Translations under genes and position numbers: made by a program | Notes under the pieces: generated by a model | Database searches by the model: none | What the model was told of the DNA's origin: nothing | Seen by the model: only the letters and a program-made list of their open reading frames with translations | Part shown: in pieces, positions 56,559 through 64,000 of the stretch | Numbering within the stretch: position 1 is the stretch's first letter | Layout: each line of letters starts with the position of its first letter | Source of the DNA: Methylorubrum populi | GTDB taxonomy: Bacteria > Pseudomonadota > Alphaproteobacteria > Rhizobiales > Beijerinckiaceae | Length of the DNA: 64,000 nt | Assembly: GCF_002355515.1 (NCBI RefSeq) | Contig: NZ_AP014809.1 | Location: 3,000,501-3,064,500 of the forward strand | Direction: 5' to 3'

Positions 56559-57152
56559 TCAGGCGGGCCAGTTCGCCGGCCGTCCCAGGAAGCCGCGGCC
56601 CGGCATGCCGCGAAGCCATGCCACGAAAGCGTCCACCCGGTCGGGTGCGAACTGGTTCCGGTGACCTTGCGTGCTGTGGACGAGATCCCGCAGTTCCTGG
56701 GGAACGCGTGGGCCCGATCCGCCCCAGTAGGCATACTCACGCCCGAGTAGAACCCTGTCCGTCCGCCCGGTGTCGCGCACCAGGTTCGGCAGGCTCGTGA
56801 CGCCCCCGGGCTCGCTGTGGAAGGAATCGGCCTGGACGAAGGTTCCGTCCGCGCACCGACGGTAGATGTTGTCGCCGTAGATCTGCATGCGACTGCCGGA
56901 CATCACCGGCCGCTTCACTTCGAAGCGCTTGTCGGACCAGTATTGATCAAAGGTGAGGACCTCGTCGACCTGCATCCAATAGATGATCCGGTCCTTGAGC
57001 CCGTTCGGGATCGACCCCGTTCCGACCACGTAGTCACCCAGGCTCGCGTGCTGCCGGATCAACGGCTTGCAGGCGCTCAGCGTGCAGACCCGGTGGAAGG
57101 GATTGGGCGCGAACCCGAGGTCGTGGTCGATCACGTAGGAGTGGACGCGCAC
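56559..57152 (-). CDS. Nmad2-like protein (nucleotide-modification-associated domain)
   Basis: 197 aa from the GTG at 57152 with GAGG upstream. Sequence follows the Nmad2 pattern: HSYVIDHDLGFAPNPFHRVC, TLSACKPLIRQHASLGDYVV, GTGS, MQVDEVLTFDQYWSD, KRP and GDNIYRR, then DRVLLGREYAYWGGSGPRVP. Nmad domains were described by Iyer and colleagues in operons that make or handle modified bases. Eight bases separate it from the acidic protein gene upstream; opposite lie MazG-like and glycosylase-like genes. Enzymatic role unknown. Confidence 0.75.
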   Translation of the reverse strand: MRVHSYVIDHDLGFAPNPFHRVCTLSACKPLIRQHASLGDYVVGTGSIPNGLKDRIIYWMQVDEVLTFDQYWSDKRFEVKRPVMSGSRMQIYGDNIYRRCADGTFVQADSFHSEPGGVTSLPNLVRDTGRTDRVLLGREYAYWGGSGPRVPQELRDLVHSTQGHRNQFAPDRVDAFVAWLRGMPGRGFLGRPANWPA

Positions 57153-57159
57153 GCCAACC

Positions 57160-57672
57160 TCAGCACTTATTCCGCTTGGTCGGGCGCTCCGCCCGCGGCT
57201 GGGCATCGGGCTTCAGCCATCCGGGGCCCGCGTCCTGCCGCGCAATGGCGCCGCGGAGGCGGCCCGCATCCCAGGTCACCGTGTCCCCGCCGTAATCCTC
57301 GAAGGCGCGCGGGAGCGTCTCGTGCCGCGTTCCGGGAGGCCAGATCCCGACGACACGGCAGCCGCGGGCGGCAGCACCCTGCATCACGCGTTCGAGCGCC
57401 TCGTCCGCGAGGCACTCGGGCGACAGCACAAGCACGCCCACCTCCTCGCCTGACGGCACGGCGTCCTCGGCGGCGGCATCATCGTCCGTCGGTACCGGCG
57501 CGTCAGCCTCCGGCGCCTCGGGGTCCTCCTCTCCATCCGGGTCGTCCTCCCCGCCGGCGGGGTCGTCGCCGACCTCCTCGTCCACGAGTTCGCAGCCCGC
57601 CTCCGCCAAAAGCTTGAGCAAGGCCTCGCGCGTCTCATCGTCGACGGAACCGAGTACGTGGACCTGCGGCAT
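57160..57672 (-). CDS. Acidic protein, possible TIR/Rossmann-like sensor
   Basis: 170 aa. N-terminal strand-helix (MPQVHVLGSVDDETREALLK), a low-complexity acidic insert at about 35-75 (Asp/Glu/Pro), then alternating strands and helices (VGVLVLSPECLADEALERVM, RGCRVVGIWPPG, GGDTVTWDAGRLRGAI). The fold order suggests a TIR- or Rossmann-like nucleotide-binding domain. No catalytic Glu can be assigned. In an operon with the Nmad2-like gene. Confidence 0.6.
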   Translation of the reverse strand: MPQVHVLGSVDDETREALLKLLAEAGCELVDEEVGDDPAGGEDDPDGEEDPEAPEADAPVPTDDDAAAEDAVPSGEEVGVLVLSPECLADEALERVMQGAAARGCRVVGIWPPGTRHETLPRAFEDYGGDTVTWDAGRLRGAIARQDAGPGWLKPDAQPRAERPTKRNKC

Positions 57673-57882
57673 GTGCGGCGTCTCCCCGGGGCCGGCTTTC
57701 CGACGCGTACCGCGCCTCGGAGCCCGGCAGCGTCAAGCTGAGGTGGTCAACCCCGGCGAAAATAGCAAGGGTTAAGCCCCGCGCATGGCGTGCCTGGTCG
57801 CCGGCGCCCTGGACTGCCCCCCCGAAAGGCTCGACGATGCCAACCTTAGGCTCTTTGAGCATCGCAGGAGGGGAGAGGGGAG

Positions 57883-59031
57883 ATGGATACGGCGCCGCTT
57901 AGCCTCAACGCGTACCAGGCCGGGGCGACCCGCACGGATCGGACGCGGGGGAAGGGATCGGGTCTCGACCTGGCCGTCCTCGGGCTCTTCGGGGAGGCCG
58001 GCAGCCTGCTGAGCGAGACCAAGAAGAAGCAGCGCGACGCACGCTCCTATCTCGGCTACGAGGCGAGCGTCGTCGAGGAGATGGGTGACGCGCTCTGGTA
58101 CCTGGCCGTGATCGCCGATCACGCCGGCCTCCGCCTGGGCGAGCTCGCCGGCGGCCCTCTTGCCGGCCCGGACCCGACGTTCGCCCAGTTGCAGCCGCAG
58201 CGGGCTTTGCCGCTGCATGTTCCGACCGTGGCCTTCGAGCACACCCTGCTGCAGCTGGCCGGGGCGGTCGGCCGGCTGGCCGCCCTGGGGGCGCGGGGCG
58301 ACCTCGCCGAAAACCCGGACCTCGCGGAGCGCCTCTCCGCCGTCTTCGGTCTTCTCGTCGCGGCCGCGAACGAGGCCGGCATCACCCTGGAGCAGGCGGC
58401 CGCGCGCAACCTCGCGAAGGCCGACGACCGCTGGCCGGCCAGGCGCGTGGCCCCGCCGCTGTTCGACGAGGGCTTCCCGGCCGAGGAACGCCTGCCCCGC
58501 TCGCTGACCGTCGACATCTTCGAGCGGACCGGCGGCAACGACCGGCGTTACGTGGTGCAGCGATGCAACGGCATCTTCATCGGCGACCGCCTGACCGACA
58601 ACATCATGACGCCGGACGACTACCGGTTCCACGACGCCTTCCACTATGCCTACGCGGCCGTCCTCGGCTGGTCGCCCGTGACGCGCGCGCTGTTCCGCCT
58701 GAAGAGGAAGAGCGAGGCCCGCGTCGACGAAGGGCAGGATGGCGCGCGCGCGATCCTGATCGAGGAGGGGGTGGCGACCTTCGTGTTCGGGGAGGCGAAG
58801 CAGCTCGGCTTCTTCGAGGGGCAGCGCCCGGGCGACCTGGGCTTCGCCTTCCTGAAGGCGGTCCGGCAGTTCGTGCGCGGCTACGAGGCCGAGGCCTGTC
58901 CCCTTTGGCTCTGGGAAGAAGCCATCCTCGCCGGTAACGAAGCCTTTCGCTTCTTGCGGGAGAAGCGGCGCGGGCGCCTCACGCTCGACCTCGTCGAGCG
59001 CAGGATGCTGGTCGAGGACCTACCGACATGA
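57883..59031 (+). CDS. MazG-like nucleotide pyrophosphohydrolase fused to a second domain
   Basis: 382 aa from the ATG at 57883 (GGAGGGGAG). Residues 1-100 match MazG-like proteins: LNAYQAGATRT, GLFGEAGSLLSETKKKQ and EEMGDALWYLAVIADHAGL, with the ExxE...ExxD metal motif, hydrolysing (d)NTPs to monophosphates. The rest (about 200-380) is a distinct helical domain with YRFHDAFHYAYAAVLGWSPV and EEGVATFVFGEAKQLGFFEG, of unknown function. The stop overlaps the next start by ATGA. Probably removes unusual nucleotides or depletes dNTPs during infection. Confidence 0.8.
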   Translation: MDTAPLSLNAYQAGATRTDRTRGKGSGLDLAVLGLFGEAGSLLSETKKKQRDARSYLGYEASVVEEMGDALWYLAVIADHAGLRLGELAGGPLAGPDPTFAQLQPQRALPLHVPTVAFEHTLLQLAGAVGRLAALGARGDLAENPDLAERLSAVFGLLVAAANEAGITLEQAAARNLAKADDRWPARRVAPPLFDEGFPAEERLPRSLTVDIFERTGGNDRRYVVQRCNGIFIGDRLTDNIMTPDDYRFHDAFHYAYAAVLGWSPVTRALFRLKRKSEARVDEGQDGARAILIEEGVATFVFGEAKQLGFFEGQRPGDLGFAFLKAVRQFVRGYEAEACPLWLWEEAILAGNEAFRFLREKRRGRLTLDLVERRMLVEDLPT

Positions 59032-59696
59032 CACCTGGGGCCTTCATCGATGCCCTGGCGGCGCTGCGCTTCCGGGACGCCTTCAACCCCTACGCCGAGG
59101 CCTGCCCGGACCACGACGGGGCCGGCGCCCCGCAGATCCGGCGGGAGAACCTGCGCCTCGTCCTGGAGGCGGCCCTCGCCGGGGGCGTCGACTCGGTCTG
59201 GATCGCGCGCGACCTCGGGTATCGCGGCGGGCGGCGCACCGGCCTGGCGCTCACGGACGAGGCCCACCTCTCCGCCCATGCCGGCCTCTTCGGGCAGTTG
59301 CCGCTCGCGCGGGCCACCCGGGGACCCGCGATGGCCGAGCGCACCGCGACGGTGATCTGGCAGGTCCTCCGGGACCTGCGGCGCCCGGTCTTCCTCTGGA
59401 ACGTCTTCCCGCTCCACCCGCATGCGGCCGGCGACCCGCTGTCCAACCGCTGCCACACCCGTCCCGAACGGCAGGCGTCCCGCCACCTCCTCGAATGGCT
59501 GGTCGCGGAGCTGCGGCCCCGGACCCTGGTCGCTATCGGGAGGGACGCCGAGGCGGCCCTGGCGGAGCTGGGCATGGCGGCCGCGCGGGTCCGCCACCCC
59601 AGCTACGGCGGCCAAGGCGAATTCATCACCCGGATGGGCGAGCTGTACGGCTTGCCCGCCAAGGACCGGCGCGAGGTGCAGCTGACGCTGCCTTGA
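59028..59696 (+). CDS. Uracil-DNA-glycosylase-superfamily protein
   Basis: 222 aa. VWIARDLGYRGGRRTGLALT corresponds to the UDG motif 1 region, FLWNVFPLHPHAAGDPLSNR to the central Asn/His-bearing strand, and RVRHPSYGGQGEF to the C-terminal His motif. It may remove an altered base or bind it. Coupled to the MazG-like gene, across from the Nmad2-like pair: the four genes read as one functional cluster handling modified nucleotides. Confidence 0.75.
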   Translation: MTPGAFIDALAALRFRDAFNPYAEACPDHDGAGAPQIRRENLRLVLEAALAGGVDSVWIARDLGYRGGRRTGLALTDEAHLSAHAGLFGQLPLARATRGPAMAERTATVIWQVLRDLRRPVFLWNVFPLHPHAAGDPLSNRCHTRPERQASRHLLEWLVAELRPRTLVAIGRDAEAALAELGMAAARVRHPSYGGQGEFITRMGELYGLPAKDRREVQLTLP

Positions 59697-59956
59697 GGTG
59701 ACGGTCGCCGGGCCGTGCCGGGAGAGGCCGTGCGGGCCCACGCGTCGGCCCCGCCTGCCGGACCCGTCCGCCGCCCCGAGCGGGGTGCCTGGCCTGAAAC
59801 CCGGCCGCCCGGGCGATTGCGCGCGGGCGAGGCCGGCGTGACATGCCGGCCCGACGCGCTTCGGGCCGCGGCGAGCGCAGCGGCTAGCGTGACTTTACGT
59901 TGGGTTTATCTCGGTCTATCGCCATCGCGAAGGTTCGCGCGGCGAAGGGGGGCGGG

Positions 59957-61276
59957 TTGGACGCGGCGGTTCGTGCGCGATTGCTCGCCTCCATGGAGGC
60001 GGGGCGCCTCGTCATACTCTGCGGTGCCGGCCTGTCGATGGCGCCGCCGAGCTCCCTACCGTCGGCATGGTCCGTGGCCGCCAGTTGCTACGACCGGTAC
60101 GTCATGAGCATCGACCCCGCGTGCCCGCCGGCGTTGCGCGGCGACCTGGAAGCCTTGGCGGAGATCTTCGCGACGGACGACACCCTCGGCTCGGTCTTCA
60201 TCGAGGCCCTCGTTCCCTGGGAGAGCTTCGTCAGGCCGCCGAACGCCGGCCACGCGGCGGTGGCGGATTTCCTGATCACGCGCATGGCCGCCGGCGCCGT
60301 CTCGGCGAACTACGACAACCTGATCGAGCGCCGCGCGCAGGATTACGGGTTCGACCTCGCCGCCTCGCTCGACGGCGACGAGGCCACCGTGCGGGCCCGC
60401 ATGCACGCGCCCTTGCTCAAGTTCCATGGCTGCTCGGTGCGCGAGCGGCGCGCCACGGTCTGGACGGCCTCGCAACTCACCGGGGACGGCGTGATCGCCG
60501 CGCGCATCGCCAAGACCAAGACCTGGATGGCGGCGAACCTGCGCGAGAAGGACCTGCTCGTCGTCGGCTTCTGGTCGGACTGGTCTTACCTCAATGCCGT
60601 TCTTGCCGAGGCGATGACGGGCGTCGCGCCGCTGTCGGTGACCTTGGTCGACCTCGCGGGCGAGGACGTCCTGCAGGCCAAGGCCCCCGAGCTCTGGACG
60701 TTGGCCAATTCGGGGAACGTCCGCTTCGCGCATGTCAGGCGCTCGGGGGCCGAGGTCCTGGACGAACTGCGCAGGGCGTTCTCCCAAGGGTACCTCCGCA
60801 AGGTGCTGCACGCCGGACGCGCCGCGTTGGAGCGGGAAACGGGGGCGGCGTGCGAGCCGACCTGGCTCGATCCGCCCGACCTGGGCAGCGAGGACCTCTA
60901 CGGCCTTCGCCGGGACGCCGAGGGGGTGCCGGCCACCGCCGCCGCGACCTTGCGCAACCCCGGCCCCTCCGAGGTCTTGGGCTACGCGCACCTGTTGCTG
61001 CGCCGTGCCGGCGCCGTCCAGACCTCCGTCGGCTATGATCTCGCCGGCCGCCGGGTCAGGGTCGTGAACGGTTCGGGTACGCTGCTCCAGACGACGCAGG
61101 ACCGGTTCAGGGAGACACCGTTCGAGGTCGCCGACGTCGTGGTCTGCGCCGGCGCCGTCGACGTCGGCCTGCCGGTGAACCTCGTGCGGGAGGGGCGCCC
61201 GGGCGACATCATCCGGCCGGGCGCTTCGGCGGCGTGGCTCGACCTTCCCGCGGCACGCCAGGAGCTCGGTGTGTGA
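59957..61276 (+). CDS. SIR2-like NADase-type effector
   Basis: 439 aa from the TTG at 59957, which follows GAAGGGGGG; TTG at 59900 and ATG at 59993 are alternatives. The SIR2 core shows LVILCGAGLSMAPPSSLPSA, VSANYDNLIE and LLKFHGC with the catalytic His. The C-terminal 150 residues form a separate beta-rich domain (VVNGSGTLLQTTQDRFRETP). Defence SIR2 proteins deplete NAD+ to stop phage growth. Stop and next start share one base (TGATG). Confidence 0.82.
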   Translation: MDAAVRARLLASMEAGRLVILCGAGLSMAPPSSLPSAWSVAASCYDRYVMSIDPACPPALRGDLEALAEIFATDDTLGSVFIEALVPWESFVRPPNAGHAAVADFLITRMAAGAVSANYDNLIERRAQDYGFDLAASLDGDEATVRARMHAPLLKFHGCSVRERRATVWTASQLTGDGVIAARIAKTKTWMAANLREKDLLVVGFWSDWSYLNAVLAEAMTGVAPLSVTLVDLAGEDVLQAKAPELWTLANSGNVRFAHVRRSGAEVLDELRRAFSQGYLRKVLHAGRAALERETGAACEPTWLDPPDLGSEDLYGLRRDAEGVPATAAATLRNPGPSEVLGYAHLLLRRAGAVQTSVGYDLAGRRVRVVNGSGTLLQTTQDRFRETPFEVADVVVCAGAVDVGLPVNLVREGRPGDIIRPGASAAWLDLPAARQELGV

Positions 61277-61806
61277 TGGACATCGCGACCCAATCCGAGG
61301 TGCTGCTCCGCTCGGCCGGCTACGAGACTTGGACCTGGCCGGGCGGCAGCGTGCCGGTCGTCTGCTTCGAGAATGCGTCCGTCGCCGGCTTCCTGCACGT
61401 CTTCGGGAGCGGCGAGAGCCTGCTCGCCGACTGGCGGCAGGTCCAGCAGGCCACGCTCGGCCGACATGCGGCCTCGCTGCGGTCCGCGGGCGCCAAGGCC
61501 TGGAACGTCTACGCCTTGTTCCTGGCCGGCGGTGCCGAACCCGGCCTCGCGCGGCAGATCGAGCGGATCGAGGAGAACTTCTCCATGACCCGCAAGATCG
61601 CGCGCGGCGACCTGCGCACGGCGGCCGACCTGCGAAGGACGTTGTTGCCCCTCCTGCCGGTTCTCAGCGCGCCCGTGATCGGCGGCGCCGACTACCGCGC
61701 CCGTCTGCGGTCGCGGTTGAGCGACGTTCCGGACGCCGCGGTGGCCGCCTTCCTGGGCGCCGCGAGCGCTTCCGACGTGGCGCGCATCCTGGTGGATGCG
61801 CCATGA
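61276..61806 (+). CDS. Small protein of a SIR2/ATPase operon
   Basis: 176 aa. Soluble alpha/beta protein (YETWTWPGGSVPVVCFENAS, HVFGSGESLLADWRQVQQ, AWNVYALFLAGGAEPGL, SMTRKIARGDLRTAADL). It recalls the ABC-three-component middle proteins that sit between an effector and a Rad50-like ATPase. Overlaps both neighbours, so the three products are made together. No catalytic motif. Confidence 0.7.
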   Translation: MDIATQSEVLLRSAGYETWTWPGGSVPVVCFENASVAGFLHVFGSGESLLADWRQVQQATLGRHAASLRSAGAKAWNVYALFLAGGAEPGLARQIERIEENFSMTRKIARGDLRTAADLRRTLLPLLPVLSAPVIGGADYRARLRSRLSDVPDAAVAAFLGAASASDVARILVDAP

Positions 61807-63866
61807 GGCTCGACTACCTCGAACTGTGCGGCTTCCGGGGCTTCCGGGAGCGCCAACGCGTGGATTTCGGCCCCGGCTTTACCGTCATCTGCGGACGCAA
61901 CGGCGTCGGGAAGAGCACGCTGTGCGACGCGGTCGAGTTCGCGCTCACGGGCCAGATCGACAAGTACCTCGTCGACAAGGCGGCCAGGGAGAGCCTCGAC
62001 GACTATGTCTGGTGGCGCGGCGAGGGGCAGCCGGAGGCGCACTTCGTCACGGTGGGGTTCCGTGCCGATGACGGGAGCGGCTTTGCCGTGACGCGCTCGC
62101 GCGAGACCGGCGCCGACCGGGACGCGGCCCGCATCGAGGCACTGCTCTGCGTCCCGGGCGCGAAGCCCGAGCGGGCGCTGCAGCAGGTCTGCAGGACCTC
62201 CATCATCCGCGACGAATGGATCGCGGCGCTCAGCCTCGACCTGACGGAAACGCAGCGCTTCGAGCTCGTGCGGGCGGCGCTGGGCGCCATCGAAGGCCCG
62301 GATTACGCCGCCAAGGCGCGCGAGGTCATGTCCTCCGCCGAGGGCGCGCACAATACGGCCGCGCACGCCTACGAGGAGGCGCGCGCGCGCCTGACGGCGG
62401 CGTTGACCGATCTGGAGGAGACCCGGGACGTCGCCCTGCAGGCCGGCGACATCGCCGCCGCCCTGTCCAGCCTGGACGGACTGACGCCGGCCGGCGGCCA
62501 GGACTTGGGCAGCCGGGTCGCGGCGGCGCGGCAGGCGCTGGCCCGCCGCCGGCTGAGCCTCGGCGAGATGGGTGGGGTCGCGGACGAGGTTCGCGCGGTG
62601 ACCGCGCTGCGCGACACGGTCGCCGGCCCCGATTTCCGCGCGGGCCGGGACGCGGCGGCGGTGGCGGCGGCCGAGGCCGAGGCCGCGGTCCGGGCGGCCC
62701 GCCACGCGCTGGAGGCTGCCGAGGCGCGCCTTCACAAGGAGCAGGAGACCGACGCGCTCGCCGCGTCGCTGGCCATCCTGGTCGACCATGGCAGCCGGGT
62801 CGGGCTTCATGACGACCGCTGCCCGCTCTGTCGCGCGCCGCAAGGCGCCTCCGAATTCGAGACGGGGCTCGCGGCTGCGCGCGAGCGGCTCGCCGCCCGG
62901 CGCTCGGGGGTGCCGGAGGCGCGCGCCGAACTCGCGGCGGCCCGGACCCGGCACGAGGCCGCGGCCGAGATCCTGCGGGAGACCGAGGCGGCGGTCCTCC
63001 GGTTCGCGTCCGCCGAGGCCGAGCTGTCGGCCCGCGAAGAGGCGCTGTCGGCCGAGCTCGTGCGACGCTCGCTGGACGGGAAGCTCGCGCACGACGCCGG
63101 CGCCCTCGACGCGGCCGTGCAGGCCGAACGGAGCCGGTTGATCGACCTGGAGCGGAGCATCCTCACCTTGGAAGCCTCGCAGGCGGTGGAACGCGTGACG
63201 GACCTAGAAGCGCATCTCGAAGCGCTCCGGGTGGAAGCCGACGCCGCGGCGGACCGGCTCGCGCGGGCCCGCGCGGCCGTGACCGCCGCCCGGACGCTGG
63301 ACCGTACCGTCCGCAGGACGAATGCCGAGATCATCGACGAGCGCCTCGCGGTCATCAGCCCGCTGCTGAACGAGCTGTATCAACGGCTCCGCCCGCACTC
63401 CGAGTGGCGCACCATCGATTACGGCATACGCGGCGACGTGAAGCGCTTCCTGAGCTTGAGGGTCGGCAACGGGCTGAACCCGCAATTCGTGTTCAGCAGC
63501 GGGCAGAGGCGTGCGGCCGGCCTGGCCTTCCTCCTCTCCGTTCACCTGTCCCGACCGTGGTGCACCTGGCGGACGCTCATGCTCGACGACCCGGTCCAGC
63601 ACATCGACGATTTCCGGGCCCTGCACCTCGTCGAGGTGCTCTCAGCCCTGCAGCGATCGGGCCGGCAGATCGTCTGTGCCGTCGAGGATCCGTCGCTGGC
63701 TGAGTTGCTGTGCCGGCGCCTGATCAGCGAGCCCACGTCGCCCGGCCGGCGTCACGACCTGGATCTGGTTTCCGGGGGCGGGGCCTCGATCACCCGCTCG
63801 ACGGATATCGCACCGGCAATGGCCGGCGTGCTCGGGAGGACCAGGGACCTGAGTGCGGCCGGCTGA
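61803..63866 (+). CDS. Rad50/SMC-like ATPase with zinc-hook motif
   Basis: 687 aa. Walker A GRNGVGKST at 31-39 within FTVICGRNGVGKSTLCDAV, long coiled coil (about 180-560) rich in Ala/Glu/Arg, a hook CPLC at about 339-342, and in the C-terminal head VFSSGQRRAAGLAFLLSVHL and Walker B LMLDDPVQHIDD (about 593). It is a DNA-end or structure sensor of the RecF/RecN/Rad50 class. As third gene behind SIR2 and the small protein it likely provides phage sensing. Usual length for such defence ATPases is 600-750 aa. Last gene in the window. Confidence 0.88.
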   Translation: MRLDYLELCGFRGFRERQRVDFGPGFTVICGRNGVGKSTLCDAVEFALTGQIDKYLVDKAARESLDDYVWWRGEGQPEAHFVTVGFRADDGSGFAVTRSRETGADRDAARIEALLCVPGAKPERALQQVCRTSIIRDEWIAALSLDLTETQRFELVRAALGAIEGPDYAAKAREVMSSAEGAHNTAAHAYEEARARLTAALTDLEETRDVALQAGDIAAALSSLDGLTPAGGQDLGSRVAAARQALARRRLSLGEMGGVADEVRAVTALRDTVAGPDFRAGRDAAAVAAAEAEAAVRAARHALEAAEARLHKEQETDALAASLAILVDHGSRVGLHDDRCPLCRAPQGASEFETGLAAARERLAARRSGVPEARAELAAARTRHEAAAEILRETEAAVLRFASAEAELSAREEALSAELVRRSLDGKLAHDAGALDAAVQAERSRLIDLERSILTLEASQAVERVTDLEAHLEALRVEADAAADRLARARAAVTAARTLDRTVRRTNAEIIDERLAVISPLLNELYQRLRPHSEWRTIDYGIRGDVKRFLSLRVGNGLNPQFVFSSGQRRAAGLAFLLSVHLSRPWCTWRTLMLDDPVQHIDDFRALHLVEVLSALQRSGRQIVCAVEDPSLAELLCRRLISEPTSPGRRHDLDLVSGGGASITRSTDIAPAMAGVLGRTRDLSAAG

Positions 63867-64000
63867 AACGGCGCGGGTATCCGCCGGCGTCGCGGCCCAT
63901 CCGGCCGGGGCAAGTGTCCCACCCGCGATAGACGCGCCCGTACCCTCGACGACGGAAGGCTGCGCGCGTGCGACGGCCGTGCTCGCCGCGACCCATCGGC

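Overview
The window is a GC-rich alphaproteobacterial segment, probably Methylobacterium-like. This is inferred from base composition, codon use, the NrsF/ECF pair and the style of the exported proteins; no rRNA, tRNA or other phylogenetic marker is present. It reads as a large copper (heavy-metal) resistance island with defence-type genes at both ends.

Layout. 1-1.4 kb: end of an unknown gene, convergent with a gasdermin-like gene. 1.7-9.5 kb: first copper block, with an outer-membrane protein, a Tat-exported Met-rich protein, a CsoR-family repressor divergent from a 16-Cys copper-storage protein, CueR, the Cu(I) ATPase CopA and a divergent CopZ-type chaperone. 10-11.4 kb: probable PD-(D/E)XK nuclease. 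11.7-16.5 kb: RTX protein with its type I secretion transporter and adaptor. 16.6-24 kb: overlapping operon encoding only the seven membrane subunits of complex I (A, H, J, K, L, M, N), with a His/Met-rich NuoJ and a degenerate NuoH. 24-30.9 kb: ABC membrane domain without ATPase, aminoglycoside-nucleotidyltransferase-like protein, a YHS/His-rich copper ATPase, a lytic transglycosylase and small exported metal-binding proteins. 31-35 kb: outer-membrane protein, His/Cys peptide and an HNH nuclease fused to six DnaJ-type zinc-finger units. 35-42 kb: cus operon (Cys-rich exported protein, FixH-like, CusB, CusA, DUF411). 42-46 kb: TnpB element, a broken toxin locus, and an ECF sigma/NrsF pair. 46.4-56.5 kb: His-rich and DUF305 proteins, then a plus-strand copper operon (TolC-type factor, multicopper oxidase, CusF, DUF305-CusF fusion, cytochrome c, a glycosyltransferase, an exported protein). 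56.5-64 kb: Nmad2-like protein, acidic protein, MazG-like and uracil-DNA-glycosylase-like genes, then a SIR2 / small protein / Rad50-like ATPase operon.

How the parts fit. Two copper circuits can be read from the DNA. One is CueR with two CueR-type promoters driving copA and copZ. The other is a 15-bp palindrome, TACCC-N5-GGGTA, found six times upstream of csoR/csp, the Tat gene, the RTX gene, an outer-membrane protein gene, a His/Cys peptide gene and a DUF305 gene; it looks like a CsoR-type operator. Together the products would store copper (Csp), pump it from the cytoplasm (two P-type ATPases), carry it out of the periplasm (CusAB plus a TolC-like factor), oxidise it (multicopper oxidase, cytochrome c) and bind it in the periplasm. 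A roughly 1-kb sequence with two small metal-binding genes is present twice in inverted orientation about 18 kb apart.

The most promising undescribed systems are the membrane-only complex I module with its His/Met-rich NuoJ, the wide TACCC-N5-GGGTA regulon, the SIR2/Rad50-like operon, the Nmad2/MazG/UDG cluster, the HNH-zinc-finger fusion and the gasdermin-like gene.
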